Under the pieces are notes generated by a model that worked only from the letters and a program-made list of their open reading frames with translations, did not search any database and had not been told where the DNA came from. From J027 sp965215855 (GTDB taxonomy: Bacteria; Chloroflexota; Anaerolineae; Aggregatilineales; J027), in NCBI GenBank assembly GCA_965215855.1, contig CBDCER010000003.1, forward strand, positions 1,054,001 to 1,118,000: 64,000 nucleotides of DNA, read 5' to 3'. The position numbers and the translations under genes are program-made. Positions 51,379 through 59,763 of the stretch are shown in pieces; positions within the stretch are counted from its first letter, which is position 1, and each line of letters begins with the position of its first letter.

Positions 51379-53009
51379 TGCGCCGAGTGCTGTTGTTATG
51401 TCTGGTATTGGTGGTATTAAGTCCTGCGTTACTGGCGAATGCCCAATCTGAAGAGGATGATGACACCATTCGGGTTTGGATTGGGTGGGAAGTACCGGAT
51501 GCGTTCACCGATATGCTGGATCCCTTGTTTGCCACCGATGCCTATGAGCGTGTCAACAACCGTGACGAGGCTCATCTCGAAGTCGTGTTGACTGAGAGCG
51601 GAGGAACTATCACCAGTCAGTGGGTCTATGTGCCAGTTGTGCCTTTTGCCAGTGTTGCGGAGCGTGTGCGAGCCATTGATATTCAGCGATATTGGGCCGG
51701 TGATGGGACAGCCCTTAACTACCTGACTCTCGATAACACCCCAGCCACACTCGTCGTCACCCGCGATGTATTGGACACCCTGGAATTTCTTTTTGGTGAA
51801 CCTGCCCCGACGACGCCTATCCAGGTTGTACCTGGCGATGCAGTAATGGCCCAACTGTGGGAGCAGCGGCCAAATGCTTGGACGATGCTAGCTTTTGATG
51901 ACCTGACATCCTACTTCAAAGCCTTGAATGTCGATGACATGAATATCTTCAGCGAAGATTTTGACTTGCAAGACTATCCCTATTCGGTTCAGATTGGAAT
52001 GCACGGAGACGAATGGGCCACCGGACAGGCGATTGAAGACCTATTGAGTGCCGGAACTTGGCGAGGAACCAACCGCGACTCAGCTCACCTGACACGTATT
52101 GTCCTCAGCGGTGTAACAGCTCTGACTCGCGCCACTGCCTATGCTATGGAAACCAACGGCATCACCACGCCCGGCGAGGGCATCTTGCCATTTGTTGCAG
52201 ACGCCGACTTACTGCACACCAGCAACGAAGTCCCATTTTCTGTGCAATGCCCGCCGCCCGATCCTTACGCCGGAACCATTTTCTGTGCAGACGATAGTTA
52301 TCTGGAACTGCTGACCCATATCGGCCTGGATGTGGCTGAACTGACAGGCAATCATATCAACGACTATGGACCAGGCGCATTGCGGCATACCCTGGAACTA
52401 TACGACGAAGCCGGAATCGCTTATTTCGGCGGCGGACACACACCTGAAGAAGCCCGCGCTGCCTGGATCACTGAGCATAACGGCAATACCATCGCCTTTA
52501 TTGGCTGCAATGTGCCAGGGCCGTTCAAAGCCTGGGTTTCCGATGAGCGGCCTGGTGCTGCGCCCTGTGACGATACCTTTTTAGAGCAAGAACTCGCCCG
52601 TTTGGCTGACGAAGTGGACATCGTGATTATGACCGTGCAGGAATTCGAGTATTATCGCTACGACCCGCCTCAAACCCAACTGCGTCGCTTTACATCCTAT
52701 GCTAATTGGGGAGCTGATGTGGTGATTGGTAGTCAGGCCCACCAACCGCAAGGGTTCACGTTCATTCCCCGTGATGATCTGCCACCTTCTTTTTTGCATC
52801 ACGGTTTAGGTAATCTGTTCTTTGACCAGATGGCGGATATTGGCACGCGTCAGATGTTTATGGATAGGCTCATTATCTACAACGGAAATGTCGTCGGTGT
52901 GGAGTTGTATACTGGCCTGATCGAGGATTTCTGTTGTCCACGGCCCATGACACCAGTGGAACGTATCGACTTCCTGCAAACGATTTTCACTGCCAGCGGG
53001 TGGCAATAA
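51378..53009 (+). CDS. Secreted CapA-family (PGA_cap) protein
   Basis: A signal peptide (MRRVLLLCLVLVVLSPALLANA) is followed by an N-terminal region of about 230 residues without a clear family. A CapA/PgsA metallophosphatase-like domain (about 260-520) comes next, with LTGNHINDYG, GGGHTPEEAR and GSQAHQPQGF, whose Asn, His and Asp residues are the metal ligands of the fold. The usual start of the domain (GDi/mlGR) is replaced by FVADADLLHTSNE. The protein could take part in surface polyglutamate or polysaccharide handling. It is coupled to the MBL gene by a one-base overlap. Confidence 0.82.
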   Translation: MRRVLLLCLVLVVLSPALLANAQSEEDDDTIRVWIGWEVPDAFTDMLDPLFATDAYERVNNRDEAHLEVVLTESGGTITSQWVYVPVVPFASVAERVRAIDIQRYWAGDGTALNYLTLDNTPATLVVTRDVLDTLEFLFGEPAPTTPIQVVPGDAVMAQLWEQRPNAWTMLAFDDLTSYFKALNVDDMNIFSEDFDLQDYPYSVQIGMHGDEWATGQAIEDLLSAGTWRGTNRDSAHLTRIVLSGVTALTRATAYAMETNGITTPGEGILPFVADADLLHTSNEVPFSVQCPPPDPYAGTIFCADDSYLELLTHIGLDVAELTGNHINDYGPGALRHTLELYDEAGIAYFGGGHTPEEARAAWITEHNGNTIAFIGCNVPGPFKAWVSDERPGAAPCDDTFLEQELARLADEVDIVIMTVQEFEYYRYDPPQTQLRRFTSYANWGADVVIGSQAHQPQGFTFIPRDDLPPSFLHHGLGNLFFDQMADIGTRQMFMDRLIIYNGNVVGVELYTGLIEDFCCPRPMTPVERIDFLQTIFTASGWQ

Positions 53010-53097
53010 TACTAATTCCATCGGAGCATTGCGTGTAAAGCAACGGAAAAAGCTTTGCTGCGAAAGGATTCACAGCCAGAAAGAGGTGTGTGTTTGC

Positions 53098-54503
53098 GGG
53101 TGCATTCCAGATTGGGGGCAAAAAGAGTAAACTGGGAGAAAAGCGAGAAGGGTAAACAACAATGAAGTTGAGCGATGAAGAACTGTTGGCAGGACTGAAG
53201 GCCAGGGCAGAAGCAGAGCTGGAACGACTGATAGCAGAGAAAAAGTCAGCTAAGGAAATCAGCTTGGATGAGATTGAGGCCTTGGCGCATCAGGCTGGAG
53301 ATGCCATCAAAGCGGAGATAACGGCAGGGTTGGTGGCACAGGCGAGCGAGGAAGCGAAGCCAGAAGGAGGCGTGAAGTGCAAGGGATATGGGGTCAAGAT
53401 GCGTAACAAGGGCAAGAAACCCAAGTATGTCAAGACGACCAGTGGGGATGTGGTCGTGCAGCGCGGTTACTACTATTGTGAGACATGCCGGATCGGCGTT
53501 TTTCCCCCTGGATCAGCAGTGGCGGCTGGGCAAGAGCCAGTATAGTGCGACACTGGCCTGCCAGTTGGTCTGGTTAGGCGGGTTGCTGCCGTATGGACAG
53601 GTAGTGCAGGTTATGGAGCGGATCGGGCGGCAGACCATTCCGCAGAGCAATCTGTGGCGCGAGGTACAAGTGCAAGGGGAACGGCTACAGGAGGCAGTTG
53701 TGAAGCAACGTACCAGGGTATCGCCCGAACGGATTATCCTGGAGAGTAGCGACCAAGATCACCAAACACCCCAGGGGATAAGTATGGATGGGGGTATGGT
53801 TAATATCCGCGGAGAAGGCTGGAAGGAAATGAAAGTGGGCACGGTCTACACCATCGGAACGGCTCAACACGAGGCCCCCCTCACGGGCGAAACGGTTGAC
53901 TTGCCAGCTGCCGAAACAACTTATTACACGGCGGTGCTGGGCAATGTGGCGCAGTTCAGTACGGCACTCTGGGCGCTGGCGGTTCAACACCGTATTCCTC
54001 AAGCTGCTCGTACCAGTGTGACTGCCGACGGAGCTGAGTGGATCTGGAACCTGGCGAATGATCTTTTTCCCGATAGTACCCAGATTGTGGATTGGTATCA
54101 CGCCATGCAGCACTTGGCGCAAGCCGCCCATGCGCTTTTCCCTGACGATGACGACCATGCTCGCCGCTGGTTTCGGCGTATGAAAACGCCACTCTTTCGC
54201 GGTGAGATCTTCAAAATTACCACGGTTCTTAATGACCACGGTTTATCCGACCATGCCCGTTATTTTGACCGTCATCAACGGCGTATGCACTACCAGCAAT
54301 TCCGTGCTGACGATTGCTTAATCGGATCAGGTACCGTCGAAAGCGCCATTAAGCAATTCAAAGTCCGCTTGACTGGCCCTGGTATGCGCTGGGAACGTGC
54401 CAATGCTGATCGCATGTTAGTCATTCGTTCTGCTATCCTGAGCAATGAATTTGATGCGCTATGGGACGCTGCCTGATGTTTGCCCCTAATCTGGAATGCA
54501 CCC
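53098..54503 (+). mobile_element. ISKra4-type element (about 1406 bp)
   Basis: The ends are inverted copies: GGGTGCATTCCAGATTG at 53098, and the inverse of GGGTGCATTCCAGATTA ending at 54503. The match extends over about 25 bp with one difference. Both sides carry the direct repeat GTGTGTTTGC (53088-53097 and 54504-54513), or up to 12 bp because the adjoining GG is ambiguous. The intact long duplication points to a recent insertion. Confidence 0.87.
53162..54476 (+). CDS. ISKra4-family transposase, two frames joined by +1 frameshift
   Basis: The upstream frame (53162-53545) carries a helical N-terminus and a zinc-binding YYCETC. The downstream frame (open 53388-54476) carries the MULE-like DDE core: SMDGGMV, TADGAEWIWN, DWYHAMQHL and the C-terminal GSGTVESAIKQFK. 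At T5C5 (53499-53508) a +1 step on CCC gives GVFPLDQQWRLG, as expected from related proteins (FPLD). Either the protein is made by slippage at this site or one base was gained. All other parts are intact. Confidence 0.82.
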
Positions 54504-54646
54504 GTGTGTTTGCGGTTCTAATGCACAGCTGGAGGTTTTCAAGTAGACTTAGTCAACAATTTCAATCTTTAATTGCTCATCTGAGCGATATAAGGTTGCG
54601 GTTCTCAATTGTTTTAAGATTCTCGCTGGCGAAACACCAGTGCATA

Positions 54647-55580
54647 GAACTGATTCAAACTTATCAAAATAGGGAAAAAAGTGCATCATGAGTGAAAAAC
54701 CACAGCAAAGGTCAAACACCATGAGCACTATCCCAACGAGAGTAACAGAAAAACAGTTCGATGAACATATACGACCGCAAGTAAGCACAGCCCAACGCGG
54801 GTATGAATGCCAAATACCGCTGTACAAGGTGTTCAACTACATTTTGTATCGCTTACATACTGGGTGTCAGTGGAATCAATTGCCCGTAGAGGCGGATCCT
54901 ACCGATGCGACGAAAAAAGAGATCAGTTGGCAGGCCGTGTATTATCACTACCGCAAATGGAGCCAAGATGGGAGTTTGGAGCGGGTGTGGCAAGCGAGTA
55001 TCAAAACCATCCAAGCTGAGTTGAATTTATCTGAAATCAACTTGGATGGTACCCATGCAATTGCGAAGAAAGGGGGTGAATCGGTGGCCTATCAAGGGCG
55101 CAAACGTGCCAAAACAACGAATATTCTCCCCTTGACAGATGCCCAGGGCTACATTGTGGCTTCTACGCCTTTGATAGCGGGTAATCACAATGACGCTTTC
55201 AATCTCAAAGCCACTTTGCAGTCCATCTTCAAAGCCATCAAACGCCTGGGGTTATCCATCCAAGGCGCGTACTTCAATGCCGATCGTGCCTTCGACACCA
55301 AAGCCGCTCGCAAAGTCTGTTTCAACCATGGCTTGGTGCCCAATATTGCTGAAAATAAGCGTAATCGCAAGCGCCCGAAACGCGGTCGTAAACGCCTGTT
55401 CAATCCTGACATCTATAAGCGCCGTTTTACCAATGAGCGGTCGTTTGCCTGGGTTGACAAGTTTAGAGCCTTATTGGTGCGTTTTGACCGCAAAGATGCC
55501 TATTTCTTTGGCGCCCATTGTATCGTTTTTGCGATGATCAATCTGCGTCATGTTTTTGCTGCAAAAGTTTGAATCAGTTC
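54647..55580 (+). mobile_element. IS5-family element B2, intact (934 bp)
   Basis: Inverted repeats GAACTGATTCAAACTT bound the element at 54647 and 55580, with the 3-bp duplication ATA on both sides (54644-54646 and 55581-55583). It has the same length as the nested copy B1, apparently the same sequence, and lies in the opposite orientation. The 143 bp before it (54504-54646) hold no feature I recognise. Confidence 0.94.
54688..55572 (+). CDS. IS5-family transposase (294 aa)
   Basis: The N-terminal DUF4096-type domain (YKVFNYILYRLHTGCQWNQL) is followed by a DDE core: Asp in INLDGTHAIAKKGGES, Asp in FNADRAFDTKA and Glu in NERSFAWVDKFRALLVRFDRK. The gene fills the element end to end. Start: ATG 54688; a second ATG at 54721 is possible. 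It has no lesion and is presumably active. Confidence 0.94.
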   Translation: MSEKPQQRSNTMSTIPTRVTEKQFDEHIRPQVSTAQRGYECQIPLYKVFNYILYRLHTGCQWNQLPVEADPTDATKKEISWQAVYYHYRKWSQDGSLERVWQASIKTIQAELNLSEINLDGTHAIAKKGGESVAYQGRKRAKTTNILPLTDAQGYIVASTPLIAGNHNDAFNLKATLQSIFKAIKRLGLSIQGAYFNADRAFDTKAARKVCFNHGLVPNIAENKRNRKRPKRGRKRLFNPDIYKRRFTNERSFAWVDKFRALLVRFDRKDAYFFGAHCIVFAMINLRHVFAAKV

Positions 55581-55634
55581 ATATTAAAACACCCATTCTC
55601 CTCTCGTAGTCGGTGTTGCACCGAGGACAAACAA

Positions 55635-56369
55635 ATGCCAATGCAACGTGACCCTGAAAAAACTGAGGTTCATTACCTACAGGCGTTCGCCAAGCTTGAT
55701 AACGCTCATATCCTTGAAGTCGGCTGTGGTGATGGGCGCATGACATGGCGTTATGCCCAAAATCTACGTCGCATCACTGCCATTGATCCTGATCTTGACC
55801 GCCTCCGTACAGCTCTTGCAACACATCCGCAGTCGCAACGCAACGTCATCACCTTCACCCTTGCTTATGCAGAAACACTACCCTTCACAGCCCAATGCTT
55901 TGATGGAGCAATCCTCGCCTGGTCATTATGATGAATTCCGCAAGCGGGCATGGTTCATGCCCTGAATGAAATCTGGCGAGTTCTCACCTCCGGTGGCTAC
56001 CTGATTGACCTCCGTCCTTTTAACGCAAAGCCACCCGTCGAGATCATCTCCGGTGATAAGATCATCCCGGCTGGATTTATCGATGACTCTCATGATGTGC
56101 CCAACTACCTCGCTGCCAATGCCGCTGTCGAATACATGACCACCAATGGGTTATTCTCCCACGAGCAAAGCGACACCTTCGAACTCTACACATACTGGGA
56201 TACGATTACTGAGTTCAAAACATATATGGACACAGGCACGACCTCTATTCTTCCCTCTGAAACCCTCGCCACAGTTGAACAATTGCTATCACGACTGGAT
56301 TCTACGGCTCGCATCCGTGAATGCCTCACCATGAAGATTGCCCGCTATCGCAAGACAACCTCATCTTGA
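55635..56369 (+). CDS. Class I SAM-dependent methyltransferase with two consecutive in-frame TGA codons
   Basis: From ATG 55635 (GAGGA upstream) a single frame runs to the stop at 56369, except for TGA TGA at 55929-55934 (codons 99 and 100 of 244). Before them are the SAM-binding motif ILEVGCGDGRMTW, IDPDLDRLRTAL and FDGAILAWSL. After them the same frame continues IPQAGMVHALNEIWRVLTSGGYLIDLRP, the normal continuation of a class I methyltransferase. No other lesion is visible. Translation past both codons would need selenocysteine or another recoding; otherwise this is a young pseudogene. The IS5 element ends 54 bp upstream and may have removed the promoter. The substrate is unknown. Confidence 0.72.
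55946..55962 (+). promoter_or_regulatory. Candidate bacterial SECIS hairpin
   Basis: GGGCATG (55946-55952) and CATGCCC (55956-55962) form a perfect 7-bp stem with a GTT loop that starts with G. The loop G lies 18 bases after the second TGA and 21 after the first. As I recall the bacterial SECIS consensus, this is within its distance range and meets its need for a G in the first loop positions. The hairpin is within coding sequence, as expected for bacterial SECIS. Confidence 0.45.
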
Positions 56370-56574
56370 TTGCCATCACCAGTCGCGACCCTCGCATTGA
56401 GTCGGATTGGTAAAGTGTTCAATGAGTCCAGCATTCAAATGACAATAATTCGACATGCCCAGTGCCGGTTCAATAGGACCGCCACGCAAAAATACCAGAT
56501 TTGGTTCTCTTGATCTGTAATAATCTTTTCATACCATTATGGTCTTCGGATGGCATTGGTAAATCGTCCGCACT

Positions 56575-57180
56575 TCAACCTTCAAACAGAATACGCGTTC
56601 GCAGCCGCACATTTCGTAGCACGCCGTCAACGTCAATGCGAACAGGGTGTTCCTGGCGGGCAGTGATTTCATCAATCAGCACCACATCATCGCGGGTCTG
56701 GCTAGCAATGATATAGGGTGCAGGATCAACCGGACGCACATCATACAATTCCAGAAAATACTGGGTCAATAAATCAGTTGATCCCTGGCGATCTGTCATT
56801 CGCACTTCTTCGGCGGTTCGTAGAAACTGTATCGTCAAGTCTTCGCGCCGCAGTTTATTCACAATCGCCTCTTCCTCTACCACTTCCTCGTAAATCTCGC
56901 GGAAGGGATCGGTCTCGCGGCCTTCTCGTCGATAAAACCATTGGCGAAACGTCTCAAGCTGATCAACCGGTATAATGAAGCGCAAATCATTTGAGGAGGG
57001 ATCTTGCAGACGGATATTTAGTCCTTGCATAAAACCCAGATCGTGAAATTCAATGCCACCCCCAATCGGCGATAGCACAAAACGACCATGCTGGCGGCGA
57101 TTGCGATTGAGAACAACCAGCAATTGCCCGCCAATCATAAAGCGGCACAATGACCCACAACTGACGCGAATAGATTGCAT
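56575..57180 (-). CDS. SMODS-associated-NUDIX-like protein
   Basis: The 201-residue protein has LSPIGGGIEFHDLG near residues 37-50 and a Nudix-box-like segment, DPFREIYEEVVEEEAI (91-106), that keeps the REx2EE core. A C-terminal half with LLTQYFLELYDV and VLIDEITARQEH follows. This arrangement matches what I recall of the Sa_NUDIX family found in CBASS-like and other conflict systems, where it may sense or hydrolyse a nucleotide. Its ATG directly follows the stop of the TIR gene, so the two are translationally coupled. The assignment is by motif only. Confidence 0.62.
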   Translation of the reverse strand: MQSIRVSCGSLCRFMIGGQLLVVLNRNRRQHGRFVLSPIGGGIEFHDLGFMQGLNIRLQDPSSNDLRFIIPVDQLETFRQWFYRREGRETDPFREIYEEVVEEEAIVNKLRREDLTIQFLRTAEEVRMTDRQGSTDLLTQYFLELYDVRPVDPAPYIIASQTRDDVVLIDEITARQEHPVRIDVDGVLRNVRLRTRILFEG

Positions 57181-58896
57181 TTATTCCTCATCATCCGGCC
57201 AGTGCACACTGCACCGTTCATCGCCATAACGAATTTCATCCAGCAAGGTGTGGAGACTATCGGCGGCGAACAACAACGCAAAGACACGCTCAGATTTTGA
57301 GGCACGAGTTTTACGCGATAGCTCCAGACCAGCCGCCATCCGCGCAATCCAAAAAGCCCGAATCAAGTCCCGATCCCCTTCACAGAAACGCGCGATGGTT
57401 TCCCGGATGGGCATCAAAATCTGGTTGATGCCAACCGATTTGACTGCTAGATCAGGCACAGCGGTCAGTTCAACGGAAGCAGCCAGATATTCGGAAAGCG
57501 CGACAAGTTCCTGGCGATTTTCAGCGTTGGTGGGGCTGCACAAGCGCAGGACAATGCCCAATTCCATCTGCGCGAAGTCCAGAAAAAACAAATTGGCGTC
57601 GTCGTAGGTATCAAAATCAATCAATGCCAGGCCCGATGCTCCTCGCGCTCCCTCTAGCGCAAGAATATTCCGCACGTTCAGGTCACCATGGACATGCCCG
57701 CACGGCCATGTGATTTGTGTATGCTGTTTACGTCCCCAACGTCGTGGATCCGCTGCATAGGCCAGCGGGTTGGGGAGTATCTGACGTGTATCGAAGCCCA
57801 CGCCCTCAAAGCGCACCAATGGCACATCTTGTCTCAACCCAAATTCTTGATCTAACCGCGCATAAATGCTGGCCTTTGGGTGTTGCAGGCGACGATAACC
57901 AATTGCTTCGTTTTCAGAGTGTGACAATGCACGAATTAGCAGCTTCGGCGGCGTCAGATGTTCATAATCAATATCCTGATTCCATTCAATCAGCGCCTCG
58001 CAAACCGCACCGATAAGCGCAATTGATTGCTGGGCTTTCCCTTTGAGCAATTCTCCTAATGAATTGAATCCGCCTCTGGATTTGTTGCTATAAAGCAATG
58101 CAATCTGCTTGGTTTGCTCATCCCAGGGCGTAGCATCCACGACCTCTGGCATATAGGTCTTTAGATTGGTGGCATAAGCCTGCTCGTGGCGAATGCGTGG
58201 CGTTTCACCTTGCGAATGGTGGATCTTCAAGAAGCAGGGTTGGGGTCGTCGGCTCCCCTCACGCAAAAAGGCATCGACGACAAACACCTTCGATCCCGAA
58301 CTCCCTTCGGTCACGCGTTCTTTGATGTCCAGTCGCCGCACTTTCCCGAACCGTTGCAACACGGCCAGATTCTCCTCGGAGAGCGTGTCCGTACCGCCAC
58401 GGACCTCGCAAAATCCATTGTTCGATACAGCAGGCGGCTGGTGCAACTGTTCTAGTTTGCTTTTCAGTGTGTTGATAAATTCTGGCATAAATTTGCGGCG
58501 ATGCACTTCCACCGCCTGTCGCCGAGCAAGTGAGGCCAGTTCATCGGGGAGGATATTATCGCCAGGCATTCTTGCCCCGCCGACCAGCGCCGGAATAATC
58601 AAGACGCCGCGCTGCATGGCACTGATGATCTCATAGCGCACATAATCGTCCGGATCATCCAAGCGGCGCTGTCCATCATCATTGGTCACAGAAATCCACT
58701 GTGGCCCGATGACGACCAGCATAACCTCGCAATTGCTCAAGGCTGCATCCAGGACATCGACAAAATCATCGCCCGGCTCAATGGATACATCCATGAACAC
58801 CTGCTCCTGGCCGAATGCTTCAACTAGTTTGTCATGCATCCACAACACATAGCCTTCGCTATCGCGTCGCCGGTAGCTAATAAATATCCTGGACAT
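57181..58896 (-). CDS. TIR domain fused to a kinase/APH-like domain
   Basis: Residues 1-150 are a bacterial TIR domain: IFISYRRRDSEGY, QVFMDVSIEPGDDF, VVIGPQWI, and DDYVRYEIISAM with the putative NAD-cleaving Glu at 89. Residues about 165-571 resemble a protein-kinase/aminoglycoside-phosphotransferase fold: a Gly-rich TEGSSGSKVFV, CFLKIHH (Lys 224), the catalytic loop HVHGDLNVRNIL (403-412) and metal-binding ALIDFDTYDD (424-433). This second part resembles the ternary-complex-associated (TCAD9) domains described in predicted NTP-dependent conflict systems. The ATG at 58896 with GAGGC upstream is chosen over the open frame to 59085, which overlaps the glycosylase gene. Probable role: abortive-infection effector whose NADase is gated by the kinase-like part. 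Confidence 0.78.
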   Translation of the reverse strand: MSRIFISYRRRDSEGYVLWMHDKLVEAFGQEQVFMDVSIEPGDDFVDVLDAALSNCEVMLVVIGPQWISVTNDDGQRRLDDPDDYVRYEIISAMQRGVLIIPALVGGARMPGDNILPDELASLARRQAVEVHRRKFMPEFINTLKSKLEQLHQPPAVSNNGFCEVRGGTDTLSEENLAVLQRFGKVRRLDIKERVTEGSSGSKVFVVDAFLREGSRRPQPCFLKIHHSQGETPRIRHEQAYATNLKTYMPEVVDATPWDEQTKQIALLYSNKSRGGFNSLGELLKGKAQQSIALIGAVCEALIEWNQDIDYEHLTPPKLLIRALSHSENEAIGYRRLQHPKASIYARLDQEFGLRQDVPLVRFEGVGFDTRQILPNPLAYAADPRRWGRKQHTQITWPCGHVHGDLNVRNILALEGARGASGLALIDFDTYDDANLFFLDFAQMELGIVLRLCSPTNAENRQELVALSEYLAASVELTAVPDLAVKSVGINQILMPIRETIARFCEGDRDLIRAFWIARMAAGLELSRKTRASKSERVFALLFAADSLHTLLDEIRYGDERCSVHWPDDEE

Positions 58897-58954
58897 GCCT
58901 GCCTCAATTCTTGTTCTCAAGGTATTTTCTAAAATTATAGCGCAGAGCGGCCCT

Positions 58955-59545
58955 TTAACGGGAAACATAACGATTGCCCGACACCCACCAACGCCAGGGC
59001 ATACTGAACCAGGGTTCTGGCACGTTCTTCCCCAAACCGATACGTGGGCCAGTTTCGACCGTTTCAACCCATTCTCCAGCCTCAAGCCACAGACCCTCCG
59101 CCTGCCGTGTCATATCAACACGATTCTGCGTTTTATCAACCGCCAGGGCTTTCGTTAGGCGGGCCGGGCCGCTGGTCCATTCACGTTGGGAACGTCCAGC
59201 ACGATGTTGCGCGATAATGTCCAATCCCTCAACCGGTTCAATAGCACGGATCAGCACAGCCGCAGGTTGCCCGGCAGGCTCACAAACAGCGTTTAACAGC
59301 CAGTGCATTCCATATGTCAGATAGACATAGGCATGACCCGGCTCTTCCCACATCGGCATGTTGCGTGGAGTCTGTCCAGCGCGACCATGCGATGCGAGAT
59401 CATCCAGGCCGGTATAGGCTTCGGTCTCGACGATGATTCCGCTGAGACGTTGCCCGTTGAGTTGGCGCACCAACCGCGCCCCTAACAATTCACGAGCCAC
59501 AATGCAGGCGTTTCGGTTGAAGAATTCACGCTTTAAGATGGTCAT
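58955..59545 (-). CDS. 3-methyladenine DNA glycosylase (Mpg/AAG family)
   Basis: The 196-residue protein removes alkylated purines from DNA in base-excision repair. It has REFFNRNACIVARELLGARLVR, the catalytic Glu in IIVETEAYTGLDDLASH, the YVYLTYGMHWLLN core and the GPARLTKAL motif. Length is normal. The TIR gene begins 58 bp after its stop on the same strand, so it may share a transcript with the cassette, though repair and defence roles need not be linked. Confidence 0.93.
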   Translation of the reverse strand: MTILKREFFNRNACIVARELLGARLVRQLNGQRLSGIIVETEAYTGLDDLASHGRAGQTPRNMPMWEEPGHAYVYLTYGMHWLLNAVCEPAGQPAAVLIRAIEPVEGLDIIAQHRAGRSQREWTSGPARLTKALAVDKTQNRVDMTRQAEGLWLEAGEWVETVETGPRIGLGKNVPEPWFSMPWRWWVSGNRYVSR

Positions 59546-59713
59546 GATGATTAACCTGAGTTTTGTTTTAAAAACACGACGAATAGCATATATACACCAT
59601 CATATCAAGCAAAATTGTGGATGCAAAAATCGGGAATATGATGATTTCTCGTAGATTGCTTATGAATATGGGATTCTTCAACAATAAGCCATCGGTCAAA
59701 ATTTCGGCAGCAA

Positions 59714-59743
59714 TAAAAAAGAGGCCGTGCAGGCGACCTCTTT
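59714..59743 (-). terminator. Rho-independent terminator of icd
   Basis: On the minus strand AAAGAGG (59743-59737) and CCTCTTT (59724-59718) form a 7-bp stem with a 12-base loop. It is followed by a run of T residues, starting 20 bp after the icd stop. The rest of the 218-bp gap to mpg shows nothing more. Confidence 0.82.
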
Positions 59744-59763
59744 CTTGTTCAGGTTGATGTACC

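Noticed and set aside
9209..55580. Inversion of the segment between the two IS5 copies as the cause of the split nitrilase
   Set aside because: Both IS5 copies still have matching target duplications (GTA and ATA); a completed inversion would have mixed them.
55929..55934. TGA read as tryptophan or another amino acid by a changed genetic code
   Set aside because: Many well-supported genes in the window end in TGA, for example the arginase gene, so TGA is a normal stop here.
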